From contig CAWHCN010000019.1 in assembly GCA_963827935.1 (NCBI GenBank), forward strand, positions 781,865 to 845,864: 64,000 bases of DNA, in the 5' to 3' direction. Of this stretch, positions 27,725-37,364 are shown one piece after another. The notes below the pieces were generated by a model. The model did not search any database. It was not told the DNA's origin and saw nothing but the letters and a program-made list of their open reading frames with translations. The position numbers and the translations under genes are program-made. Source of the stretch: DATFNV01 sp963827935. GTDB taxonomy: Bacteria > Planctomycetota > Planctomycetia > Gemmatales > Gemmataceae. Numbering within the stretch: position 1 is the stretch's first letter; every line of letters starts with the position of its first letter.

Positions 27725-27836
27725 GGCGAGCGGCGCGGCGTCAGCCCGCCGGTGTTGACCGGCGGGCTGACACCAGGGTGGGGTGGCACGCCCTTCGGAG
27801 TACCTCAGGGCGTGCCACCCAACCGCGCCGCTCGCC
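27725..27836. repeat. Family B palindrome split by a family A remnant (B4)
   Basis: The left arm ggcgagcggcgcggcgtcag (27725 on) and the start of the right arm (cggcgggctgaca) are followed by a 40-base family A piece (27781-27820). The end of the right arm, cgcgccgctcgcc, then closes at 27836. The MBOAT stop codon begins 3 bases further on. Confidence 0.85.
27781..27820. repeat. Deleted family A element (A3) nested in B4
   Basis: Exactly 40 bases. The outer 13 bases of the left arm (gggtggcacgccc) join the outer 27 of the right arm (ttcggagtacctcagggcgt, then gccaccc). The join lies at cacgccc, which occurs in both arms, so loss of the middle 40 bases by slippage between these short repeats explains it. 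Confidence 0.88.
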
Positions 27837-27838
27837 TC

Positions 27839-29261
27839 TCAGAACTGAAAATAGATAAACGCCTTGCTGGCCGATGGGGCGATCAGCAGGGCGAGCGATA
27901 CCCCGCCGCCCAGGGCTAGCCCTCGGGCCGGCACGGGAAGCCGCTCCCACAGCCGCCGCCAGCGCTCCCGGTAACCCAACCCATGCCCCAGCGCTACGGC
28001 GGCGAAGGTCAGCAGCAGCCCCCGGGCTGGCAAGGTCAGGCCGGAACCGCTCGCTGGGACCAGCATCCGGCCGACCATGACGCCGGCGGCGTGCAGTCCC
28101 TGGGTGCGGAAGACGGCCAGCGTCAGGCAGAAGGAGGCAAAGGTGGCCGCCACCCGCAGGGCCGTGCCTGCCGGCGTTTCCAGGGCCGACTTCACCCGCG
28201 GCCAGCGGTCGCACCACGGCACAAACGCCGCGTGCAGCACCAGCAGCACGCCGTTGAGGAAGCCCCAGAGCACGCAGTTCCAGTTGGCCCCGTGCCAGAG
28301 CCCGCACAGCGTCATGGTGATCAGGACATTGCGCCGGGTGTGCCAGGCCGAGCCGCGGCTGCCGCCCAGCGGGATGAACAGGTACTCGCGGATCCAGTTG
28401 GACAGCGAGATGTGCCAGCGCCGCCAGAACTCCGCCATGTTCGCCGACAGAAACGGCAGATCGAAGTTCTTGGCCAGGTGATAGCCGAGCAGGTGGGCCA
28501 ATCCCAGGGCCATGTCGGAGTAACCCGAGAAATCGCAGTAAACCTGCAGGGCATAGGCGACCGCGGCCGACCAGAGGGTCACACTCCCGAACGCCCCGGG
28601 GTTGGCGAACACCGGGTCGGCGTAGAGGGCCATGCGGTCGGCCACGGCCAGCTTTTTGACCACGCCCAGGATGAGGAGCAGGACGCCGGCATGGGCCCGG
28701 CTCCAGCTCCAGCGCTTGCGGCGGCCGACCTGCGGCAGGAAATCGCGCCCGCACGATCGGCCCGGCCATCAGGTGCGGAAAGAACAGGATGAAGAGCAGG
28801 AAGTGGGCCAGGTTCCGCTCGGCCGGCAATCGCCGCCGATACACGTCCACCGTGTAGTTGATCGCCTCGAAGGTATAAAAGGAGATGCCAACCGGCAGGA
28901 TCACCCGGAGCACCGGCAGGGCGGCGTGTAACCCCAACAGGCCGACCGATTCCTCTACCGAGCGCAGGAAGAAATTGGCATACTTGAAGTAGCAGAGCAG
29001 TCCGACGTTCCCGACCAGGCTGACCAGCAGCAGCAGCTTGCGCAGCCGGGGTTCCTTCCAGGCATCCAAGGCCCGGCCCACCAGGTAATCGACCAGCGTC
29101 GAGGCACTGAGGATCAGCGCCAGCCAGTGGTTCCAGGAGGCGTAGAAATAGAAGCTGGCCGCCAGCAGCAGATAGACGCGGACGCTGCGCCACGGCATCA
29201 GCCAGTAGGCGGCAAAGACCGCCAGGAAGAAGACACAGAAGATCGGCGAACAAAAGAGCAT
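27839..29261 (-). CDS. MBOAT-family membrane acyltransferase, AlgI-like (frame break)
   Basis: A polytopic O-acyltransferase of about 474 codons. The N-terminal half is MLFCSPIFCVFFLAVFAAYW through LFFPHLMAGPIVR. The frame shifts near 28750, where dropping one G restores the family sequence RDFLPQVGRR. The second half contains LQVYCDFSGYSDMALGLA, FWRRWHISLSNWIREYLFIP and LCGLWHGANWNCVLWG, the last with the catalytic histidine of MBOAT enzymes. It works with the downstream SGNH-like gene in O-acetylating an exported polysaccharide, by analogy with alginate acetylation. The start at 29261 has an aggga site. Confidence 0.9.
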
Positions 29262-29287
29262 GGGCCGTCCCTGACTCCGCGCTGTCC

Positions 29288-29367
29288 GGGTGGCACGCCC
29301 TGAGGTACTCCGAAGGGCGTGTTGCACTTACTGCACGCCCTTCGGAGTACCTCAGGGCGTGCCACCC
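29288..29367. repeat. Family A 80-bp palindrome (A4)
   Basis: A full-length copy with the gccctgag/ctcagggc arm variant. It lies between the GT39-like stop at 29391 and the MBOAT start at 29261, on the path of a putative three-gene minus-strand operon. Confidence 0.92.
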
Positions 29368-29390
29368 AAACCTCCCTATCGCAATAGCAC

Positions 29391-31018
29391 TCAGCCGCCG
29401 GTAGTCGCATTCATCCCTGGGCGCTCACCTGCCAGATGCTCGATCCCGTCGGGCGGCCCTTGCAGCAGGACGACGCTGGTCCGGTGGAACTCGCGCCGCT
29501 GCACGCACCGCCAGCCGTCGGGCGTCTGGGCCGCCAAGACCTCGTCACGGAGTTCCGGAGTCGCGGCGGTCACCACCAGCCAGAGCCGGCCGGGGAGGGC
29601 GCCTGGCGACGGCTCGTCGAGACGAAAGTCCTGCCCCAGGTGCCGGAAGTAGTACGAATGCTCCCAGCAGTTGCCGACGACCAGTTCGCCGGAGCGGTGT
29701 TCGGCGAGGACATAGCGGCTGGCCGCGGCGCTGTCGGCCCGCCCCTGCGGAAAGACCGTGGCGTAGGCGACCCGGCCGACCGGAGCCAGGACCAACAGGA
29801 CCAGGGTGGCGGTCGCCATAGCACTGATTCGCAAGCCCGCCGCCAGTGTGGCAGCCCGACGCGCCAGCGAGGGACGAGAACTCCCTCGCTGGCGCGTCGG
29901 GCTGCCCGGGTCCGTGGCTGGCGGGAGAGTTCTGAGATGGCCATCTAGTCGCGACCGCTCTCGCAGCCAGGTTAGCACCGGCCACAGGCCGGCGGCAAGG
30001 AGCAGGACGAGCGCCGGCGTCAGGTAAACGATGATGCGGCTGCCGCAATAGGGGTAGGCACCGATAAGCGCCGCCGTCAGCGCCAGCCCCGCCGGGGCCA
30101 GCAACAGCAGCAGCACCGAACGTTGGCCGCCCCGCCAAAACCACAGCGCACCGATCGCCGCAAAGACTGCCAGCAGGTTGCCGACCGGCGCCAGCAATAG
30201 CAGCAGGCGTCGAGCGTCGATTTCACCGCCCATCCCAGGACCGCCCAGCCCGACCGATCCCACGCCGGGAAGCCCAGCCCCCAGCACGAGTCGATCTGGG
30301 TGTTGCGCTGGGCGCGGATCGGCCCGAGATAGAGGAGCAGGAAGGAAACCACCACGGTGAGCGCCAGGCCCGCGTAGGCCAGCCAGGCCGTTGGCCGCGT
30401 TCGCTCCCGCCACAGCGCCGGCAGCAGGGCCAGCAGCACTCCGCCGTACAGGAAGCAGCCGGGATAGCTCGCCCAGATGATGAGCGGCGCGGGCAGCCCA
30501 AACCACAGCAGCCGGCGCCCAAACGACAGGCCGCGCCCGCGCGACCAGGCCAGCAGCAGCACCGTGGCTCCGAGCACGTCGATGCTGTACGGCTTGGCCT
30601 CGCTGGCGTGCCAGAGCAGGTGATCGTTGATCGCAAAGAGAAAAACGGCCCAGGGGACCGCAGCCGGCGCCAGCAGGTCGCGGGCGATCCGGACGAACAG
30701 CACAAGCGCCACGGCACTGGCCAGGAACGGGAGCAGCCGCAAGGCGTAGGTGCTGTCGCCCAGGATCAGCACGACGGCACGCTCGGCCCACAGGAACAGG
30801 GGTGGCGAGGGGTTGTTGCAGAACAGGGGGCCGAGCATCTCGGCGAAGTTCTTGCCCAGGACGTTGAGGACGGCGGCGGCCTCATCGTGCCACATCGACG
30901 GGTCGCGCAGATAGCCGAAGGCCCGCAGCGCCAGACCCAGGAGGACCAGGGCGTTGACCCACGCAGCCGGCGTCCCCCATCGCGCGGCCGGCCGCAGCGC
31001 CGTACTTGCCGCGCCCAT
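29391..31018 (-). CDS. GT39/ArnT-like polytopic glycosyltransferase (frame break, inserted repeat)
   Basis: A membrane protein with about ten hydrophobic helices and the acidic first-loop motif SMWHDEAAAV expected of GT-C/GT39 (PMT/ArnT) enzymes, which use polyprenyl-linked sugars. The first half ends near 30205, where the frame shifts within ctgctgctattgctgg; the second half continues LLLLLAPVGNLLAVF. The start at 31018 has a perfect aggagg site. A family D palindrome (29850-29906) is translated in frame as SPTRQRGSSRPSLARRAA between a membrane helix and the C-terminal soluble domain. With the MBOAT and SGNH genes downstream, it suggests assembly of an acylated surface glycan. Confidence 0.82.
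29850..29906. repeat. Family D palindrome inside the GT39-like gene (D1)
   Basis: Arms ggcagcccgacgcgccagcg (29850 on) and complement (to 29906), 24 bases each around a 9-base loop. It is open in the host frame. Other copies at 38701, 45130 and 47114 are intergenic. Confidence 0.93.
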
Positions 31019-31256
31019 GCGGACCTCCTGTCCCGCCGCAGGCAACGCGGCGTCCTCTCCTTCATCGGCCGGCCGGCATGGCAAACTTTAGCGGATTTGC
31101 GGGACAGGCCGGCCTCGCGAACAGCCAGACTGGGTGCCCGTGATGGGACCCGGCCGGGCGTTCGCCCCAAGAAACTCCTTGCCGAAACGGCTCACTCGGC
31201 GGTATGGTTAAGGTGGTTCTCAGCAATCGCATCCCTCACAGACTCGTGGCTTGACC

Positions 31257-33195
31257 ATGCCGGCCAACGGGACAGCCTTCCTCGTCATGCGGCGCGACGA
31301 CGGATTCGGGGACGTGGTGTCCCTGGCCGCCGCCGACCGCTACACGCTGGGCCGGGCTGCCACCAACCGCATTGTGCTCAAGGATGAACTGTGCAGCCGC
31401 GAGCATGCGGAAGTCTTCCGGGCCGACGGCCACTGGCGGGTGCGCGATCTCAGTAGCCTCAATGGCACCCGCGTCAACGGCGAACGCCTGACCGGGGAAT
31501 TCGACCTGGCGCCGGGCGACGAGATCCACCTCGGAAAATCGACCTTCCTTTTTGTCGAGGACATGAGCCAGCTGCCCGATGTGCCCACCGAGCCGTTCCG
31601 GCCGCCGGCCGGCGAGGGGGAGGTCTCGATCAAGAAGCGCCTCGGCCAGACGCGACTACCTGACGCCAGTGCCGCCGGACAACGGCTCCTCCGACACCGT
31701 CTCGGGGGAGGGGTCGCGCCATAACCTGAGCCGCAACCTGTCGCTGCTCTACCGCCTGGCCCTCGACATGGGCTCCGCCACCGGCTACGAGGACCTGGTG
31801 CGCGTCGTCCTCGACGGACTCCTGGAGGCGATTCCCGCCGAGGTGGGAGCGGTGCTCACTGTCAAGGATGGCGGGGCTCTCGACGTGACCGCCTACCGGC
31901 ACCGCGACTCCTCGATCCGCAACTATGCCCCGGTCAGCGAGCATGTCAGCCGCGATGTGCTGCGGACCCGCGAGGCCGTCCTGGCCGAGAGCGTGGCCCG
32001 CGACCGCTATCTCCGCAACCGCGAGAGCCTATCCGACCTGGGTGTCACCAGCCTGATCTGTGCCCCGGTCAGCTTCGGCGACCGCGTGCTGGGGCTGATC
32101 CACCTCTATTGCAGCGATCCGCACAAGGCGCTCGACGAGGAGGACCTGGAGTTTGCCGTCGCGGTGGCCAAGCAGCTCGGCAACGTCATCCACCAGATGC
32201 AGCGGCAGGAATCGCTAACCGCGCAGATCGGCTCCTTACGCGATCAACTGCGGGTCGAAAGCGAACTGGTCGGCGCGAGTGCCGTCATGAAGCACGTCGA
32301 GTCGCAGATCGGCCGGGTGGCGGGCACCAACGCCACGGTCCTGGTCCGCGGCGAGAGCGGGGCCGGCAAGGAGCTGGTCGCCCGCGCGATTCACTTCAGC
32401 AGCCACCGCAAGGATGGCCCGTTTATTTGCCTGAACTGTGCCGCCCTGACCGAATCGCTCCTGGAAAGCGAGCTGTTCGGCCACGAGAAGGGGTCGTTCA
32501 CCGGCGCCACCGACAAGAAGGTCGGCAAGTTCGAGGCGGCCGACCACGGGACCATCTTCCTGGACGAAATCGGCGAAATGAGCGTCGGCACCCAGGCCAA
32601 GCTGCTGCGCATCCTGGAAGGGCACTCGTTCGAGCGCGTCGGCGGCGGCACCTCCATCAAGGTGGATGTCCGCGTGGTGGCGGCAACCAACCAGGAACTG
32701 GAACAGGCCGTCCACGACGGCAAATTCCGCAAGGACCTGTTCTTCCGCCTTCAGGTCGTCGAAATCCGCGTGCCGCCGTTGCGCGATCGGCGCGACGACA
32801 TTCCGCAGCTGGCCGACCATTTCCTGCACCGCTTCATTCGCGAAACGGGGCGGCGGATCAAGGGGTTCACGCCGGCCGCCCTACAAAAGCTGGCGGCGCA
32901 CGACTGGCCGGGCAATGTCCGCGAGTTGCGAAACGTGGTGGAGCGCACCGTCGTCCTCGCCAATGGGCCGATGCTGGACGCGGCCGACGTATGGCTCTCC
33001 TCGCTGGACGCTGCGAAACCGGCAGAGGACCCCGAGGCTGCGTATCAGCCCCGGACCTTGCAGCAGCTCGAACGCGAGCACATCCTCCGCACCCTGCAAT
33101 TCACCGAGTGGAACAAGGCCCGCACCGCCGAGATCATCGGCATCGAACGCTCGACGCTGGACCGGAAGATGAAGCTGTACGAGCTGAAGCGGTAA
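31257..33195 (+). CDS. FHA-GAF-AAA+-Fis sigma54-dependent activator (one frame break)
   Basis: A transcription activator of RpoN promoters. An N-terminal FHA domain (YTLGRAATNRIVLKDELCSREH, DLSSLNGTRVNG) is followed by a frame shift at about 31655 (one extra C restores QTDYLTPV). A GAF domain covers residues about 165-320. The AAA+ domain has Walker A GESGAGKE, the sigma54-contact loop as ELFGHEKGSFTGAT (Ser in place of the usual Ala of GAFTGA), Walker B GTIFLDEIGEM and the arginine-finger region FRKDLFFRL. The C-terminal Fis helix-turn-helix is KARTAEIIGIERSTLDRKM. Input through FHA suggests control by Ser/Thr kinases. The ATG at 31257 follows the final bases of a TTG alternative. Confidence 0.92.
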
Positions 33196-33246
33196 GGGCG
33201 GGCGGAAAGAATGACCGGGGTTGAGCTGCCTCGACAGGAACGCTGG

Positions 33247-33459
33247 CAGCCCCGGAGGGGCGTCCGATGTTAGCCAGGGGTTTCAACCCCTGGATCACCG
33301 ACCAGCCAGTACCCTGGTAGCCCCGGAGGGGCGGCCGTCGCCCTAGGCCTCGGCCGCCCCTCCGGGGCTACCAGGGAAGCTTCGGCCACACCGGTTCCAG
33401 GGGCTGAAGCCCCTGGCTAACGACGGCCGCCCCTCCGGGGCTACCAGGGTGGCCACCGG
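33247..33459. repeat. Cluster of family C palindromes (C1)
   Basis: Repeated, mutually complementary units of two types, agccccggaggggcggccg and ttagccaggggcttcagccc, alternate over 213 bases and can fold in several ways. It starts 52 bases after the sigma54-activator stop. No gene was found in the 33196-33526 gap. Confidence 0.88.
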
Positions 33460-33526
33460 TGAGTCCTCGTTCTGTCCGAGCGGTCTAAGCTCAGGGGCGG
33501 GGCCTACTCGGATGTGAGGTAAGCGC

Positions 33527-34005
33527 ATGAACCCGAACCGCGAATACGGCCAAACCGAACCAGCACCAGTCCACGTTTTGCCCGAACTGGCTTTTGATCT
33601 CTCCGAAGGGCAACCGTTGCCCCTGAAACTCGGACTAACCGAGGTGCCGGTTGTCGTCCTGCCGGAGGTTGCGTTCGACTTGCTCCCGAGGCCGGTGCCG
33701 CCCCTTCAACTCACAGTATCGTTGCGCCCGGAGCCACGGCCGGGCGGGTGGCCCTTGACCTGTTCCGCCTTTATACGGCCGTGAATCAACTTGAACTCAG
33801 CCGGCGCGGCGCCGGGCTGGTCCCAGACGACGCCTCCGGCGCAGATGCGCCGAGCAACGGAACGCTGCGTGTCACGTTCAAGCCGGTCGAGCCGGACGGC
33901 GCCGCGGAGCGCCTGGCGGTCATCGTCAGCGCCATCGGCGAGGCGCTGAAGAAGTATCCCTCCATCGAGCGCTGTGAGGCGATCGTGGTGCCCGTCGCCG
34001 CGTAA
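33527..34005 (+). CDS. Hypothetical protein, about 159 codons with a frame break
   Basis: Two short overlapping frames read on from each other: MNPNREYGQTEPAPVHVLPE to about 33740, then RVALDLFRLYTAVNQLEL onwards to the stop at 34005. The second part ends LAVIVSAIGEALKKYPSIER. A repeated phrase, VLPELAFDL and VLPEVAFDL, occurs 25 residues apart in the first part. The stop lies 9 bases before the homocysteine methyltransferase ATG, so the genes are probably co-transcribed. No family is recognised. Confidence 0.55.
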
Positions 34006-34014
34006 GGGCCGGCC

Positions 34015-34887
34015 ATGTCACGTTTCCTCGATGCACTCCATTCCGGCCGGGTGCTGCTCATGGATGGGGCGATGGGCACGGAGCTTCAGAAAGTCGGCCT
34101 GGGCGACGGCGAGTGCGGCGAGTTGTGGAACCTGAACCATCCTGAACGCGTGCGTGCCATCCATCAGGCGTATGTCGATGCCGGGGCCGAGGTGTTGCTG
34201 ACGAATACGTTTCAGGCGAACCCGCAGTCATTTCCCGACTTCTGGTCGAATACAGCAACCGCCATGAGAAGTGCGCGGGATACGGCTGGAAAAGAGCGTT
34301 TCGTTTTCTTCGACATCGGACCGTTTGAGGTCGGTTTGAGACACTGGGGAGCTGCCAGCGCGCTGCACGTGGCCGCTCCCGGACCAGTCGATGGCCTGCT
34401 CGTCGAAACCTGCTCCAAGATCAGCGATGTTGCAACGCTGGTGAAATTCCGTAGCCGCATGGGCATGACGAGGACGGGCCTGCCGATCCTGTTTTCGTGG
34501 ACTTTTCGGCGGACTGAGGACGGGACACTTGGCACCATCCACGGCGATACCCCGGAGCGGTGTGCGGCGGTGGCGAGTCGATATGCCATCGCCGCCCTCG
34601 GCGTCAACTGCGGCCGCGACATCGGTCTGGACGACCTCATCGAAATCGTCCGCCGCTATCGTTCGATGACCGATCTGCCGCTCTTCGTCCGTCCCAACGC
34701 CGGGACGCCGATGCGGGACGGCAAGCGCTGGGTCTATCCGCTGACGCCGGAAGCGATGGCGGCACGCCTTCCCGAGCTGCTGGAGGCCGGCGTCCGCATG
34801 ATCGGCGGCTGCTGTGGGACGACGCCGGAGCACATCGCGGCCTGTAAGCCGATCGTGGATGCCTGGAATGCCAGGCGGGTATCCTGA
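34015..34887 (+). CDS. Homocysteine S-methyltransferase family protein (BHMT/MetH-N-like)
   Basis: 290 residues, a TIM-barrel zinc enzyme that moves a methyl group to homocysteine. It starts LLMDGAMGTELQ, followed by LLTNTFQANPQ. The zinc ligands are a Cys in ALGVNCGRD (about residue 203) and the Cys pair in MIGGCCGTTPEH near the C-terminus. The methyl donor (betaine, S-methylmethionine or other) cannot be told. It has the usual length for the stand-alone class. Confidence 0.88.
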   Translation: MSRFLDALHSGRVLLMDGAMGTELQKVGLGDGECGELWNLNHPERVRAIHQAYVDAGAEVLLTNTFQANPQSFPDFWSNTATAMRSARDTAGKERFVFFDIGPFEVGLRHWGAASALHVAAPGPVDGLLVETCSKISDVATLVKFRSRMGMTRTGLPILFSWTFRRTEDGTLGTIHGDTPERCAAVASRYAIAALGVNCGRDIGLDDLIEIVRRYRSMTDLPLFVRPNAGTPMRDGKRWVYPLTPEAMAARLPELLEAGVRMIGGCCGTTPEHIAACKPIVDAWNARRVS

Positions 34888-34908
34888 GCCAATCGCTACA
34901 ATGACCGA

Positions 34909-35640
34909 ATGAATGGTCCGTGGACCAGCGTGGAGATTGCCGGCCGGCCGGCCGACGTGTTCGAGCCGGCCGTCAAGCCGCGGCTCGCCGTGCTCTTCCT
35001 GCATGATGCCGACGGGCAGTCGCTGCGCGGTCGGCCAGTCTTTACCCGCCTCCTCGACGACATGGGGCTCGGCTGCGTCTGTCCGTCGGGCGGACCGTCG
35101 TGGTGGGTGGACCGCCCTGCTCTCGGCTTCGACCCGCCGCTGACGCCGGAGCGCTTCGTCCTGGACCACATCGTGCCCAACTTCGACCAGCGCTGGGGCG
35201 TAAAGCCGCGCGAGCTGGGACTGCTGGGTGCCGGCATGGGCGGGCAAGGCGCGCTGCGGCTGGCGTTTCGCCACGCGAAGACGTTTGCCGTCGTCGCGGC
35301 CGTCGCGCCGGCCATCGACACTCACGAGTTGTACGGCCAGGGCACGCCGCTGGACGAGCTGTACGACAGCAAGGAGCAATGCCGGCAGGACACCGTGCCA
35401 TTGCACGTCCACCCGTCCGATTATCCGCCGCACCTGTTCTTTGCCGTCGATCCGGACGATCCGTGGAGTCGCGGCAGCGATCGGCTGCACGAAAAGCTGG
35501 CGGCCCTGGGCATCGTCCACGAGTACGAGGGGAGCATCCGCGGCGGCGGACATTCGTGGGCCTACTTCGAGAGTCTCGCCGAGCGGGCGCTGCGATTCCT
35601 CCACGCGGGGTTAGTGCAGCAAGGAAGACGCTTGCTGTAG
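34909..35640 (+). CDS. Esterase-D-like alpha/beta hydrolase with nucleophile replaced
   Basis: 243 residues of the esterase D/S-formylglutathione-hydrolase fold. The nucleophile elbow, normally GHSMGGHGAL, reads GAGMGGQGAL here, so the catalytic Ser is Gly (codon GGC at about 35231-35233). The downstream acid and base regions are kept: FFAVDPDDPW and GGGHSWAYF. If the sequence is right, the protein cannot be a normal serine hydrolase and may bind a ligand instead. No Shine-Dalgarno sequence is obvious before the ATG. It is 21 bases downstream of the methyltransferase gene and likely in its operon. Confidence 0.78.
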   Translation: MNGPWTSVEIAGRPADVFEPAVKPRLAVLFLHDADGQSLRGRPVFTRLLDDMGLGCVCPSGGPSWWVDRPALGFDPPLTPERFVLDHIVPNFDQRWGVKPRELGLLGAGMGGQGALRLAFRHAKTFAVVAAVAPAIDTHELYGQGTPLDELYDSKEQCRQDTVPLHVHPSDYPPHLFFAVDPDDPWSRGSDRLHEKLAALGIVHEYEGSIRGGGHSWAYFESLAERALRFLHAGLVQQGRRLL

Positions 35641-35646
35641 GTTAGA

Positions 35647-35674
35647 AAGCGCTCCGCTCCGCGTCGCGGCTAAC
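35647..35674. repeat. Half of a family F' element
   Basis: agcgctccgctccgcgtcgc followed by ggctaac is the right arm of the hairpin found between rpsB and tsf. It lies 7 bases after the esterase-like stop. The left arm is missing. Confidence 0.8.
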
Positions 35675-35687
35675 CGGGGGAGGGTGA

Positions 35688-36404
35688 GTGAACGTTTCCC
35701 TGATGGTCACGTGCCTGGGCGATGCCCTCTTCCCGGATGTCGGCATGGCGACCGTCCGGCTGCTGCGCCGGCTCGGCGTCACGGTCGATTTCCCGGCGGC
35801 CCAGACCTGTTGCGGCCAGCCCCACTTCAACAGCGGCTTCCACAACGATGCGCGCGACCTGGCCCGGCACACCCTGGCGGCATTCGACAACGGCCAACTC
35901 GTCGTCACGCCGTCTGGCTCCTGCGCCGCGATGGTCAAGCTGGAATACACCGAGTTGTTCCACGCCGACCCCGCCGGCCAGGCCCGCGCCGCTGACCTGG
36001 CAGCCCGCACCTACGAGCTGTCCGACTTCCTGGTCAATGTGCTCAAGGTCGAGGATGTCGGCGCCCGTTTCGAGGGGCGAGTGACCTACCACATGGCCTG
36101 CCACCTGCGCGGTCTGGGTCTGCTGACCGAGCCGGAACGACTGCTGCGGCGGGTGCGCGGGCTGGAGTATGTTCCGCTGGAGCGGGCCGACGAATGCTGT
36201 GGCTTTGGGGGTTCGTTTGCGGTCCGCTTCCCGGGCATCAGCGGTGCGATGGTGAGCGACAAGGCTGCGTTCATCGAGAAGACGGGGGCCAGCGCGGTGG
36301 TTGCCACCGACGCCGGCTGCCTGATGAACATCGCCGGCTGCCTGCGCCGCCGCGGCAGTGCGGTGCGGGCGCTGCACCTGGCCCAGGTCCTGGAGCCGAC
36401 GTGA
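35688..36404 (+). CDS. LutA/LldE-like (Fe-S)-binding oxidoreductase subunit
   Basis: 238 residues with two CCG domains: QTCCGQPHFNSG (residues about 41-52) and ADECCGFGGSF (about 168-178). This is as in LutA of the lactate utilisation complex LutABC and in heterodisulfide-reductase-like proteins. The start is GTG at 35688 with a gggggaggg site. No lutB or lutC follows; the next gene is a transporter whose GTG overlaps this stop by four bases. The role in lactate oxidation is therefore only possible. Confidence 0.88.
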   Translation: MNVSLMVTCLGDALFPDVGMATVRLLRRLGVTVDFPAAQTCCGQPHFNSGFHNDARDLARHTLAAFDNGQLVVTPSGSCAAMVKLEYTELFHADPAGQARAADLAARTYELSDFLVNVLKVEDVGARFEGRVTYHMACHLRGLGLLTEPERLLRRVRGLEYVPLERADECCGFGGSFAVRFPGISGAMVSDKAAFIEKTGASAVVATDAGCLMNIAGCLRRRGSAVRALHLAQVLEPT

Positions 36405-37364
36405 AGGCCGCCGATTCCACTCCTCGGACCGGCCGTGCGACCGCGATGCTGGTCCTGGTCACCCTCTTCTGGGGCCTGTCCTTCCCGCTGATGAAGAGCT
36501 GGCAGGATGCGGCCAGCGACTGGGAAGGCGGTCCCCTGCTGGCGGGGATAACATTGATCGCGCTGCGAACCTGCGCCGCCCTGCTGCTGCTGACGGCCTT
36601 TCAACCCCGGCTGCTCCGCGAGACCACCCGGCGCGAGCATCTCCTCGGGGATCGCCATCGGCCTGGCCTTTGCGACCGGTTTCATCCTGCAGGCCTGGGG
36701 ACTGGCGGCGACGACGCCGGCCCTGTCGGCCTTCATCACCAGCCTGAGCAGCGCCTGGGTGCCGCTCCTAGCCTTCTTCCTCTTGCGGACGCCGGTCGCC
36801 GGCATCACGGTCCTGGGCCTGGCCGTCGGCGTCGCCGGCACCGCCGTCCTGGGCATCCGGTTCAACGAGCAGAGTGACCTCGCCCTGGGGGGCGGCGAGG
36901 GGCTCACCCTGCTGGCGACCCTGCTCTTTGCGGGGCAGGTGCTGCTCCTTGACCGGCTGGGCAAGCGGGTGCGCTCGGCCCACTTGACGGTCGGCTTTCT
37001 GGGGGTGACGACCCTGGTGGCGCTGGGGCTAGGTCTGGTCCTGGCGGCCGTGGGTCCGGGCATCGGCTCCTGGTTGCATTGGGCTGCCGATATGCTGGCC
37101 CGGCCCGCGATCCTCCGCGACGTCGTCTTGATGGTGCTGCTGCCGACCACGCTGGCCTTCCACTGGATGAATTCGTATCAGCCGCAGGTTTCGGCGAGTC
37201 GGGCGGCCCTGATTTACTTGCTGGAGCCGGTGTTCGCGGCCCTGTTCTCGGTGGCCTGGCAGTACGAGGAGTTGACGGCCCGCCTGTTCCTCGGCGGCGG
37301 TTTGATCCTGGCCGGCAACCTGCTCATCGAGGTGCCGTACTGGCTGCGGGCTCGGCCGGCGTGA
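36401..37364 (+). CDS. EamA/DMT-family transporter (one frame break)
   Basis: About 320 codons and ten predicted helices in two EamA repeats. The first is MLVLVTLFWGLSFPLMKSW; the second contains FHWMNSYQPQVSASRAALIYLLEPVFAALF, typical of RhaT/YdcZ/EamA exporters. The frame shifts near 36640; the conserved GIAIGLAFATGFILQAWGLA then follows in the new frame. The GTG start overlaps the LutA stop (GTGA). The 3' end overlaps the end of the convergent PAP2 gene by 41 bases. The substrate is unknown; some members export amino acids or metabolites. Confidence 0.86.

Noticed and set aside
33247..33459. Alternating repeats that could suggest a CRISPR array (also at 60452-60709).
   Set aside because: Repeat units are themselves palindromic, vary in spacing and orientation, and have no unique spacers of equal size; no cas gene is near.
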